A DNA stretch of 37,398 bases, taken from NCBI GenBank assembly GCA_027077875.1, contig JALWRB010000465.1, positions 1-37,398 of the forward strand, in the 5' to 3' direction. The DNA is from Candidatus Heimdallarchaeota archaeon (GTDB lineage Archaea; Asgardarchaeota; Heimdallarchaeia; Heimdallarchaeales; Kariarchaeaceae). Within the stretch, counting starts at the first letter, position 1; the number at the start of each line of letters is the position of its first letter. Made by a program: the position numbers and the translations under genes. Shown here in pieces: positions 7,794 through 16,687 of the stretch. The notes under the pieces are model-generated. The model had not been told where the DNA came from and ran no database searches. It saw only the letters and a list, made by a program, of their open reading frames with translations.

Positions 7794-10730
7794 GTGTCAG
7801 GTAATTCACTTGAAAGATTATCTAAAAAGGGTAGGAAGATACCTAAAAGTCTGTATTTCCTCCTAGCGTCAATAAATGCTGGAGGTCTCTATGCACTATT
7901 CGGGGGATTTTATCTTCTCGTATTATTCGTGGCTGGTATTGTGATGATCACTCTAGCAGTTCTTCGTACTCTATTGAAGAATGGGGTAAGGAAGGAGATC
8001 TCTAAGTATTCTCCTTGGTTAATGTGGAAATATACCAAGATGACGAAAAAGTACATTGTAGCAGGAGCTATTGGACTTTTCCTTGCCATAATTATCATCA
8101 GTCAGGCACTCATTGTACCTGATAGTTTAAATCAAAAAATCATTGAGGACAAAGTCAATGAACTTAATGTGCCCGGGATTACGATCTCTCAGTCGGACAG
8201 AAAAATTGATGGTTTTCCAATATTTTGGAAGGACCCTAAGTTTAACGATCGTGTCATTGGTAAAATAGAGTCAAAGGGATTTGAGGTAACAAAGTACGAA
8301 AATTTCACATACGGACGTTTCTATGAGCACTACGTAGATACTGCAAATTCATCTATTGGGTCTCTAGAGAATACATTTGTTATTGAACTAACTAAGGAGA
8401 AATTCGACCTTATAAGCAAGTATGTTGATCTGAATGTAAAGTATGAAGACGGGGTCAATATTTCATTGTATACCCAATACTCGGCTACGCACCAGACTAA
8501 CATAGAAAAAATCCAGATAAAATCATACGGCGATAATCCTATCAATACTACTATCCCAATTCAAGCGAATGGTGAAATCTCGACTGAACTTAGCAGGCAG
8601 GTGTCTCTAGGTGATTTTTACGTAACAGATTACAGTGATATCAACAATGCAAACAACATAATATTAATCCACTCAAAATTTTACACTAGCTTCATCGATA
8701 AAGCCATGGGTAAGGGTCTTAATGTCGTAGAAATATATAATTACTATCTGAGTTCTCCAAATCTACAAAATACGGATATTGGAGATTATGTGATAGATCT
8801 CGACAATCTCGTAGACACCCTCTATATCGAAATTGGAGGTGATCCTTATATCATATCACCCCTTCAAAGTGAATTGAGATCTGTCAGTAATTTTCTCTCA
8901 TTTATTAGAATCTTTAGCTCTATAATGTCCGCGCCTGTGATTGGTCTGGCACTCTTTTTAATATACTTCTCGGTGAATCTTGTCAGAAAACGTAAGGAGC
9001 AGTTGATGACCATAGCTAAGATCCGTGGTGTCATGGAAAGCCAGATCGGTAGCATGGTCATGTTTGAACTGATCGTGTCCTCCGTCATCTCAATTGCAGT
9101 AGGAATGCTGTTAAGTATACCTTTCATAGGTTTTAACAACATGATAGTTGAGACATTCGGAAATGTTAGCACCTTTCAAGAATATGTCATTCCTCAGAGT
9201 TGGTACTGGCAAGTCCCATTAGTCGGGATGATCCTGTCATTTGATCTAAATATCACAAATGTGTTCTCATTAATTAAAATGACAATTGAAGAGGGAAATA
9301 TTGCCGAGGAGAATAAGAAATCGTTCTTCCGAAAGTACAATATTGACCTTATTATTTTCCTTATTGGAATCCTTCAGTACGTAATTATTGAAGCTCTACG
9401 CTACTTCAGACTTCCTGAAATTTTCCTAATTCTTGTTTATATCACTGTTCCATTTGGCATTGTTGGGTTCATCCTCGGTACAACATTGATAGTAGAGAGA
9501 TATTTCCCATCATACGCAGGATGGATATCCAACTTGCTCTGGACAAAGAGGGGTGATATGTTTGCCCTCGCAACAAGGAATTTGAGAAAATCGAAATTCT
9601 CTGCATCGCGACTGGCTGCAATTCTCGTTTTTGGCATAGTTGTCACGAGTTTGTTCCTGACTATGCCTGGGAGTGTAGAGGAATCATACCAACAGACTTG
9701 GGCATACACCAACGGGGCTAAGGATACAGCGTATACTCATACCAGCAATTATACCGAAGCCAAAGAGTTGATAGAGAAAGTTCGGGACATTGAGGGGATC
9801 AAGGCAGTAAGCTTAGTAGCCGGAGCCGGAGATCGTTATGGGAGTTCATCAATGTATGCTATTGGTCTTGATCCTGACTCTGTGGCCAATGTGTTGTATT
9901 GGAAAAATAGCTTTGCAGACAAATCACTTACAGATTTAGTGAATATTATCAGGTCTAATGATACATTCCTCACAAGTACAGAGATGAAAAAGCTCAGGGG
10001 ATATGAGGTAGGATCCGATGCCGACCTGCGGATTTCCAACAAACCTGTACGTATGAAGGTCGGTGGGTTCTTCAAACTGTTTCCCATAGTAAAGACATAT
10101 AATGACGGATCTCCTGAAGCCCCAGTACCTATTGTAATGAACATTGATACATTGGTTAGTATTACAAATAACTCTCTCTCATCAGGAGTCTACTTTAGCA
10201 TACTAATGAAATTTGATGATTCTGTGGATTTTGACAAGATAGATCATGAAATGTCGTTACTTGGTTTGGGTTTAATCTCCTTCTCAAATCGAGATTCGGA
10301 GGGTAGTATATTTGATACTACCTTGCGATTACTCTCTTCAAGCTTTATCTTCATCTCACTTATTACCTCAGTCGTTGCAATTGGGTATTACTCGTTTATC
10401 AGTCTAGCAGACCGATCACGTGAAATTGGGATCTATCGTGCACTAGGGATGGTCTCAAATCAGATATTTAGACTGCTTATAACTGAATCTATTTTCATAT
10501 TGCTCAATGCGATAACATTTGGTGTAGGTATGACCTTCATCATCCTTAGGTACTTTGTAATCCTTGGTAGCTTTGGAGATAGTTCGCAAGTGCAGATCAT
10601 AGTCTTCTATTTCCCACCAGCGTTCTATGTATTTATCATTGGAATGATTCTGGCGTCGGTCGTAGCTTCATTAATTCCTACACTAAAGCTAGCAAGACAG
10701 GAAACTGGATCTGTCCTCAGAGGTGACTGA
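7794..10730 (+). CDS. FtsX/MacB-type ABC transporter permease, large
   Basis: Multi-TM organisation with two FtsX-like regions (IGLALFLIYFSVNLVRKRKEQLMTIAKIRGV...; SVVAIGYYSFISLADRSREIGIYRALGM...) and an extracellular-type insert. Confidence 0.88.
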   Translation: MSGNSLERLSKKGRKIPKSLYFLLASINAGGLYALFGGFYLLVLFVAGIVMITLAVLRTLLKNGVRKEISKYSPWLMWKYTKMTKKYIVAGAIGLFLAIIIISQALIVPDSLNQKIIEDKVNELNVPGITISQSDRKIDGFPIFWKDPKFNDRVIGKIESKGFEVTKYENFTYGRFYEHYVDTANSSIGSLENTFVIELTKEKFDLISKYVDLNVKYEDGVNISLYTQYSATHQTNIEKIQIKSYGDNPINTTIPIQANGEISTELSRQVSLGDFYVTDYSDINNANNIILIHSKFYTSFIDKAMGKGLNVVEIYNYYLSSPNLQNTDIGDYVIDLDNLVDTLYIEIGGDPYIISPLQSELRSVSNFLSFIRIFSSIMSAPVIGLALFLIYFSVNLVRKRKEQLMTIAKIRGVMESQIGSMVMFELIVSSVISIAVGMLLSIPFIGFNNMIVETFGNVSTFQEYVIPQSWYWQVPLVGMILSFDLNITNVFSLIKMTIEEGNIAEENKKSFFRKYNIDLIIFLIGILQYVIIEALRYFRLPEIFLILVYITVPFGIVGFILGTTLIVERYFPSYAGWISNLLWTKRGDMFALATRNLRKSKFSASRLAAILVFGIVVTSLFLTMPGSVEESYQQTWAYTNGAKDTAYTHTSNYTEAKELIEKVRDIEGIKAVSLVAGAGDRYGSSSMYAIGLDPDSVANVLYWKNSFADKSLTDLVNIIRSNDTFLTSTEMKKLRGYEVGSDADLRISNKPVRMKVGGFFKLFPIVKTYNDGSPEAPVPIVMNIDTLVSITNNSLSSGVYFSILMKFDDSVDFDKIDHEMSLLGLGLISFSNRDSEGSIFDTTLRLLSSSFIFISLITSVVAIGYYSFISLADRSREIGIYRALGMVSNQIFRLLITESIFILLNAITFGVGMTFIILRYFVILGSFGDSSQVQIIVFYFPPAFYVFIIGMILASVVASLIPTLKLARQETGSVLRGD

Positions 10731-11658
10731 CATGAGTAATCAAATAAAATTCGACATTCAATTCTCCTTCGAGGATCCCGAGCCTTATGGCATAGTGACC
10801 AGAGATCTGCTCAAGGTGTATGAAGACCCTGCCAGTATGGAAGGGATTATCGGACTCAGGGGTGTGGAAATGGATATCAAACCAGGGGAGTTCGCCTCGG
10901 TTATTGGGCCATCAGGCGCTGGTAAATCTACCCTCCTGAACATCATTGGTGGTATGACCAGACCCACTGCGGGAAGTGTCAACGTAGGACCTTTGCCTAT
11001 ACAGGCATTACCACAGTCGTTGATGGAACAGTATCGTATGAAGGTTGTGGGATTCCTGTGGCAACTTCCTGAACGAAATCTTCTCCCAGTCTTGACTGCT
11101 GAGGAGAATATAGAGTTTGCTCAACGTATTGCTGGATATCCGCGGAATAAGAGGAAGGCTCGAACAGAGGAATTGCTCAAGGCGATCGGTCTTTACGATC
11201 GGCGTAATCATAGATTGGGAGAGCTTTCTGGAGGAGAGGCTCAAAGGGTTGGTCTAGCAATAGCCCTTGCGAACGAGCCCAAGGTTTTGTGTGCTGATGA
11301 GCCAACTGGTGAGTTAGACTCTGAGACAACGTTGGAGATTATAGACTACCTGAAGGAGATAAACAGGGATCAGGGTGTGACAATGCTCGTTGTCACACAT
11401 GACTCCAGGTTCGAGAGAATTACTCAGAAATCGTTTAAGATACTTGATGGGCAGATAAGTGGGATTCAAAGAACCATGGATGGTCTGGTGGCAGATAGTT
11501 GGCAGACATCGCAGAGAGAGGAGGTAGCGTATGTCGATCAATTTGGCAACGTTCGCATCCCTCAGGAAGTGAGGGAACGTGTTGGGATCAAGAACTATGT
11601 GAGATTTCATATAGAGAATAACAGGGTCTATCTTGAGCCCGCAGATATGGAGGAGTAG
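10723..11658 (+). CDS. LolD/MacB-type ABC ATPase fused to a C-terminal AbrB/SpoVT-like domain
   Basis: Walker A GPSGAGKS, LSGGEAQR, Walker B LCADEPTGELD, then YVDQFGNVRIPQEVRERVGIKNYVRFHIENNRVYLEP at the C-terminus. Confidence 0.9.
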   Translation: MTDMSNQIKFDIQFSFEDPEPYGIVTRDLLKVYEDPASMEGIIGLRGVEMDIKPGEFASVIGPSGAGKSTLLNIIGGMTRPTAGSVNVGPLPIQALPQSLMEQYRMKVVGFLWQLPERNLLPVLTAEENIEFAQRIAGYPRNKRKARTEELLKAIGLYDRRNHRLGELSGGEAQRVGLAIALANEPKVLCADEPTGELDSETTLEIIDYLKEINRDQGVTMLVVTHDSRFERITQKSFKILDGQISGIQRTMDGLVADSWQTSQREEVAYVDQFGNVRIPQEVRERVGIKNYVRFHIENNRVYLEPADMEE

Positions 11659-11661
11659 ATT

Positions 11662-12426
11662 ATGTCTAATTTAATAGAAATGATTGATGTAAAGAAGGAC
11701 TTTGGTTCGGGAGAGACCCTTGTCCATGCAATACGAGGAATAAATCTCAGAATTGACAAGGGTGAGTTCGTCGTAATACTCGGGAAGTCAGGATCTGGGA
11801 AGTCCACTTTCATCTCGCTCATTGGCGGTTTGATCCAACCCACGTCTGGAACCGTGACGTTTGAGGGTATTGATCTCTCCAAGAAAAGTGAGGACGACCT
11901 TGCCAGGATGAGGCGGACCGAGATTGGTGTTGTCTTTCAGCACTTCAACCTTATGGATATGTTAACCGCTATCGAGAATGTCGAGCTTCCGCTACTCATT
12001 GCTAATACCCCTAAGGCAGAGAGAAGACCACTAGCAAAGGAGATCCTTGAAAAGGTTGGACTTGGTGACCGGCTACTTAACTATCCTGAGGAACTATCGG
12101 GCGGTGAGAAGCAGAGGGTCGGCATTGCACGAGCACTGATAAATCGTCCTGCCTTGCTTCTTGCAGACGAGCCTACCGGTGACCTAGATACTGTTACTGG
12201 TGATATGATTATTGACCTCATGGTTGAGATCAACAAGGATCTTGACTGGAGACCTACTATCCTCATGGTGACGCATGATGTAACCAAGCTGAGGGAGGGG
12301 ATGAGGGTCTTGACCATGCGTGATGGTCTGATCGTGGATGACCGTGTCTTCGATGGGTCTGATCCGACGATCTTCGACCACTTCGGGCTCCCCAGTGAGA
12401 TTCGAAGTAATGTGGTCTCCAAATAA
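11662..12426 (+). CDS. LolD/MacB-type ABC ATPase
   Basis: GKSGSGKST, LSGGEKQRVGIARAL, LLADEPTGDLD, TILMVTHD. Confidence 0.95.
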   Translation: MSNLIEMIDVKKDFGSGETLVHAIRGINLRIDKGEFVVILGKSGSGKSTFISLIGGLIQPTSGTVTFEGIDLSKKSEDDLARMRRTEIGVVFQHFNLMDMLTAIENVELPLLIANTPKAERRPLAKEILEKVGLGDRLLNYPEELSGGEKQRVGIARALINRPALLLADEPTGDLDTVTGDMIIDLMVEINKDLDWRPTILMVTHDVTKLREGMRVLTMRDGLIVDDRVFDGSDPTIFDHFGLPSEIRSNVVSK

Positions 12427-12427
12427 A

Positions 12428-13039
12428 TCAGATATAGATTGCGTCTATTCCCCTGTTTTTGGGTTTGAGATTCTCCACAACCAGTTCCATTCTTCTATCG
12501 GCTTTAAGTGGTGCCACTATTTCATCTTTCTTGATAGTCATCTTGGATATTGGGATGATAAAATCTACTCGTTGCTTGTAGTCACTCGAGAAGCTCATAT
12601 TCCGGTTAAATGAGAAATCTTGTATCACTAGATATGTTCTCCCATTCTTGAATTCGATATCGATCGTCTCACCCAATGGGTTGCCTTCCTCGTCATGAAC
12701 CTTCATCCTATGTATTTCAGTAAAACGAATGAGGTTCTCTGGTAGGTTACCCGAGCTGTCGGTCTTGCTGAGCTCGTTCTCACTGATTGTAAGGTGGATC
12801 TCTTCATTCAATACCTCCTTAATCTGTGAGAGATGAAAGAACTCGTCGATGTTGTCCCTTCTTTCTAATTCTTCGAGTAGTTCTTCGATGAATCCTCCTC
12901 CAATAATGATATGTGCAGCTCGGTATTCATCTGACGAGTCTAGAGCTATATCTATAGGTTCACCTATGTCCATCCCGTTGCAGTCATACACCGCATACCT
13001 CTTCAGTGTAGAGAGACGTAGATTTAGCTCAGGTCGCAT
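12428..13039 (-). CDS. Protein with two PRC-barrel-like domains
   Basis: LKRYAVYDCNGMDIGEPIDIALDSSDEYRAAHIIIGG...FHLSQIKEVLNEEIHLTI and IHRMKVHDEEGNPLGETIDIEFKNGRTYLVI...FIIPISKMTIKKDEI each fit the PRC-barrel pattern. Confidence 0.65.
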   Translation of the reverse strand: MRPELNLRLSTLKRYAVYDCNGMDIGEPIDIALDSSDEYRAAHIIIGGGFIEELLEELERRDNIDEFFHLSQIKEVLNEEIHLTISENELSKTDSSGNLPENLIRFTEIHRMKVHDEEGNPLGETIDIEFKNGRTYLVIQDFSFNRNMSFSSDYKQRVDFIIPISKMTIKKDEIVAPLKADRRMELVVENLKPKNRGIDAIYI

Positions 13040-13105
13040 GTTTTTCTCCGTAATGGATCATCTGAACTTCATACTTTTTTATCTTTAGTAATACATTCAG
13101 GAAAA

Positions 13106-14062
13106 TCAGGTCTTGTATTTCTGCTTTACCGCTATGATGTTTTCATCTTCGAACCGGAATTCTTTAGGAGCAATTACCCTGAACCTCTCGGGAACAACCT
13201 CCATAGTCAACCCAGTTGTCCCCCTCATCTCTCCTTCGGACTCGACCATGATCTCTTCACCCAGAACTTCAACCTCTATCTTTTTCGCTCTGAACATCCT
13301 GATATATGGGAGGTCCTTATGCTGTGCCATCCTCACCTTCTGGAGAGCCCTGGCCATCTGGAATTTGTTACAATTGGTCTGAATAATCCCCCCTTGCATG
13401 GTGTCATGGTTGAATCTGACATCAGGGAGAAAATTCATCCCAGAAGCCGCGGTCTGTCCCATTCCTGCGATCAGCATGTGCATGGGGATTTCTTCCTCAT
13501 TCCCATCGAAGTTTATCCTCGCATTGAAGGCTTTGTGGGCAAATATCTCCCAAACGGAGATGAGGTCGTACTTGATTTGTCCAGCCATCCACTTCAGTTT
13601 TCTCTGGGCAGAGTAAGCCACTTTAGCTCCTAGACCAACATCCGCGATATTTATTGTCCAGAAACTTCCATCCGATGTCGTTGTTCGCACTGTACTGAGT
13701 CTCATCTCCTTACCGTCGAGGAGAGTATCGATTGATCTATCTATGTCGTTGGTCATGGTGAGAGAGGCAGCAAAGTCATTTCCAGATCCTGCAGGGATCA
13801 CGGCGAAGAGTGTATCTGATTCTATGGCCATATTAGCAATGTGGTGGACTGTACCGTCACCTCCGATTGCCATGAGAGTATTATATCCCTCAGAGAGCGC
13901 TTGTTCGACCTTGGATCTGGCATCCTCAATACTGGAGGACGACTCAATCATATGGTCGATACCATGATCATCGAGAACTGAAATAATCCTCTCGCTATAC
14001 TTCTTCGTTCTCCCTCCCCTTGCTTTAGGATTGTAGATGCCATAGAATTTTCTATCTTTCAA
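13106..14062 (-). CDS. Diacylglycerol-kinase-family lipid kinase (YegS/DgkB-like), TTG start
   Basis: YGIYNPKARGG, TLMAIGGDGTVHHIAN, FAVIPAGSGNDFAASL. Confidence 0.92.
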   Translation of the reverse strand: MKDRKFYGIYNPKARGGRTKKYSERIISVLDDHGIDHMIESSSSIEDARSKVEQALSEGYNTLMAIGGDGTVHHIANMAIESDTLFAVIPAGSGNDFAASLTMTNDIDRSIDTLLDGKEMRLSTVRTTTSDGSFWTINIADVGLGAKVAYSAQRKLKWMAGQIKYDLISVWEIFAHKAFNARINFDGNEEEIPMHMLIAGMGQTAASGMNFLPDVRFNHDTMQGGIIQTNCNKFQMARALQKVRMAQHKDLPYIRMFRAKKIEVEVLGEEIMVESEGEMRGTTGLTMEVVPERFRVIAPKEFRFEDENIIAVKQKYKT

Positions 14063-14116
14063 ACATACTACATGTAAATTCAGTCTTTTTGAGACTTATG
14101 GCTTCAATGTACAAAA

Positions 14117-15286
14117 TCAGGAATACTTGAGGTATGAATTCTCAATCTCTTCTTCAAGGGTTGCTACCCTCTCTGTGTCCAGATTACTCACAACCTCTAA
14201 ACCTTCCATCTCTTTGAAGATCATATCCTTCCTCGATTCCCTTGCGATCTTCATGATCTGTATAACCCTCGGTGGTAGCGGAAGACCCGTGACTATAGCA
14301 TTAAGCGTTGGCCTCTTAGATTCCTCCTCCTCTGAATCTGCGAAGATGAGATACGGCGAGGTGTCCTTGAACAGTGCTTTGATCTTCTTTGCCTCTACTG
14401 TGAACTGGAACTGTTGCATGTCAACATTGAGAATGGATATGAAGACCTTCCTAGCTTCTGCGATCTTTTCACGAGGTAGGCTGGTAATCTCCGTTATCGA
14501 GTCAAAGAGAATGTCGTCAAACCTGAGATTGAGCTCACCTTGGTCATTCTCTAGATCCTTTGCAACGAGCACTCCAATTCCCGAAGTGTGGATTACCTCG
14601 GAGAAGTCTCGAAATTCCGCGTTGTACTCCTCATACCTTGGTTTTGTGAAGGCAGAATAAAGTAGGTTTGCAATTGCTTTCGGGATGATCTCCATCCTCC
14701 TCTTTGCAACAACATCAAATGGTTCCTTGTACTCACCCTCTGTGGCCTTGTTATCGATAACTATCACAGGATTCCCTATGGGATTATTACTGTAGACTGT
14801 ATGGTAGAGGAATTGTGAGACGTTGTAGTGAACCCGGGAGTTCTCAAAAACTTCTGGGAGTAGAAGGAAAACCGGTGGTGTCTGCTGGTAGATCTCCCGA
14901 AGAATTTTCAGAACGACCATCGCACTAGCTATACCTGTACCCCCTCCTCCTACAGTGATCATCAGAATTCCATTCTTAGAGGGAAGTATCCCTCCAATGC
15001 TCTTGTTCAAGGTCTCGTAGCTGGAGCCTGCAATTGCTGTTGCAGATGTGAGATCATGGGCGAACCCACCGGTGTCTGGATCAATACTCACGTATTTCTT
15101 GAACACCTTGTCCAAGTCCGGATCGATTCTACCACTGTTTATTCCAAGGCTTTTGTGCATTTCCTTCCCCAGTGATTTGAGCAGGGTGATAATTGATGCC
15201 CCAAGTTCCATCCCTGCATCTCCGCAGGAGATGATACTGAGCTCAAATTGCCTTACTAAGTGTAGTCTTGCCAGCATGATGTCCAC
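14117..15286 (-). CDS. Divergent FtsZ/tubulin-superfamily-like protein (B)
   Basis: T1-like SIISCGDAGMELGASII, T4-like ILMITVGGGGTGIASAMVVLKIL, IVIDNKA at the FtsZ 'IPND' position, T7-like GELNLRFDDILFDSI. GTG start. Confidence 0.7.
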   Translation of the reverse strand: MDIMLARLHLVRQFELSIISCGDAGMELGASIITLLKSLGKEMHKSLGINSGRIDPDLDKVFKKYVSIDPDTGGFAHDLTSATAIAGSSYETLNKSIGGILPSKNGILMITVGGGGTGIASAMVVLKILREIYQQTPPVFLLLPEVFENSRVHYNVSQFLYHTVYSNNPIGNPVIVIDNKATEGEYKEPFDVVAKRRMEIIPKAIANLLYSAFTKPRYEEYNAEFRDFSEVIHTSGIGVLVAKDLENDQGELNLRFDDILFDSITEITSLPREKIAEARKVFISILNVDMQQFQFTVEAKKIKALFKDTSPYLIFADSEEEESKRPTLNAIVTGLPLPPRVIQIMKIARESRKDMIFKEMEGLEVVSNLDTERVATLEEEIENSYLKYS

Positions 15287-16687
15287 CTATGCGAATGTAG
15301 CCACTAGTGCTGGAATCACTCTTGAGGAGTAGATCAGGAACAGTGACGAGAAGTATATGAGCTTGAACAGGCTCACCGGTCTTGTCTTCATACTCCCGAT
15401 GTACTGCCTGAGTATGAAGAGATTCAGTGTGGTTGAGTCCGCGAATTCTGATATATTCCGATTCAGTGCAAAGTTGGTCAAGTCCTCATAGATATAGGGA
15501 TCCAGTTCTGTCAGGGCCTTTACTCTAAACCTTACCATGATTCCCGAAATCGTAAAGATCGGAGTTATCTGTGTAAGTGATAGGGCGAAGGAGATTACCA
15601 TAGCAACGATGAAAATCAGTGTAAACATGAATTTCTTCGCATCAAGCAGCGCTAGAGCCGCCCCCTCTATGATATCTTTAGTGGTATTGTCAGGGTCTGA
15701 TGCCAATGCTTTGATCGCCAAGTTCCTCTGATAGATTGCAAAGTTCTCGATCAGGTTAGAGAGGAGCGGACCCCCTAGAAGGAATATCATTGAATTCACG
15801 ACAAGAACAGTTGTAAAGAAGCTCAATAGGGGTATTGAACCAAGGTTCTCAACAGTCAGTCCCGGACTGTCTGCCAATACTTTGACAACCTCGAACGTGT
15901 TTTTGGTAAGAATGCTCTCATGTCCGTCCGTGTATCCTTTGACCTTGTTTGTGATTCTCCCTAGTAATTCAAGATACAACTTAGTATTGACTCTGACGAA
16001 GTAGAGTGTCATGAAGTTGGCGTAGATCACGATAGCCATCCCGACATGGCCAATTAGCGTCAACACTATGTAGACGATATTCAACCAGAGTGTACTGCTG
16101 GTATATAATCCTATCACGAACATCTGGACCTCCAGTACAAGCGGAATAAGGAAACTCAATCTGAAGAATAGTTTCGGCCATCTTCTGTGGTAATATTTTG
16201 TGAATGGCTGATTTAACCCTCCAGTTAACCACTTTACATTGTTACTCTCGATCATTTTACTAAAGGATGTGTACAGATTCTTCATGTACAGCGGGGTGAC
16301 AACCAGTCCAATTATGGTAATGATGGTAAAGACGATTCCTGTTCCTGCGTTACCTCTGGATGCAAGTTTGGACGCCATGATACTCAGGAACATCATTGGT
16401 GCAGAAATGAGTAGTGGTATAGCATATATGATCAAAATCGTCTTCAGTGGCTGGAAGAGGAGAGCGTTGATCGGAAGTGTACTCAACGCTCTTGGAAGCT
16501 TTGTGAGATTCCTCAATGGATTCTGGAGTGCCTTTATCAAGGAGTAGTAGTTGCTATCAATTCCCTCTGGTAAAACCTCTTCGACCTCTTCCAGAAAATC
16601 TTCGAAGTCGAATTTGATGTCACTCCTCCTCAGTTTGACAGGATGTTCCTCGATGAATGACGGACCGATTTTTGGTGCTGTGCTCAT
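15287..16687 (-). CDS. Polytopic membrane protein, about 8 predicted TM segments
   Basis: Multiple long hydrophobic stretches (TILIIYAIPLLISAPMMFLSIM; GIVFTIITIIGLVVTPLYM; LNIVYIVLTLIGHVGMAIVIY; FMFTLIFIVAMVISFAL and others). Start overlaps the upstream stop (TAATG). Confidence 0.85.
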   Translation of the reverse strand: MSTAPKIGPSFIEEHPVKLRRSDIKFDFEDFLEEVEEVLPEGIDSNYYSLIKALQNPLRNLTKLPRALSTLPINALLFQPLKTILIIYAIPLLISAPMMFLSIMASKLASRGNAGTGIVFTIITIIGLVVTPLYMKNLYTSFSKMIESNNVKWLTGGLNQPFTKYYHRRWPKLFFRLSFLIPLVLEVQMFVIGLYTSSTLWLNIVYIVLTLIGHVGMAIVIYANFMTLYFVRVNTKLYLELLGRITNKVKGYTDGHESILTKNTFEVVKVLADSPGLTVENLGSIPLLSFFTTVLVVNSMIFLLGGPLLSNLIENFAIYQRNLAIKALASDPDNTTKDIIEGAALALLDAKKFMFTLIFIVAMVISFALSLTQITPIFTISGIMVRFRVKALTELDPYIYEDLTNFALNRNISEFADSTTLNLFILRQYIGSMKTRPVSLFKLIYFSSLFLIYSSRVIPALVATFA

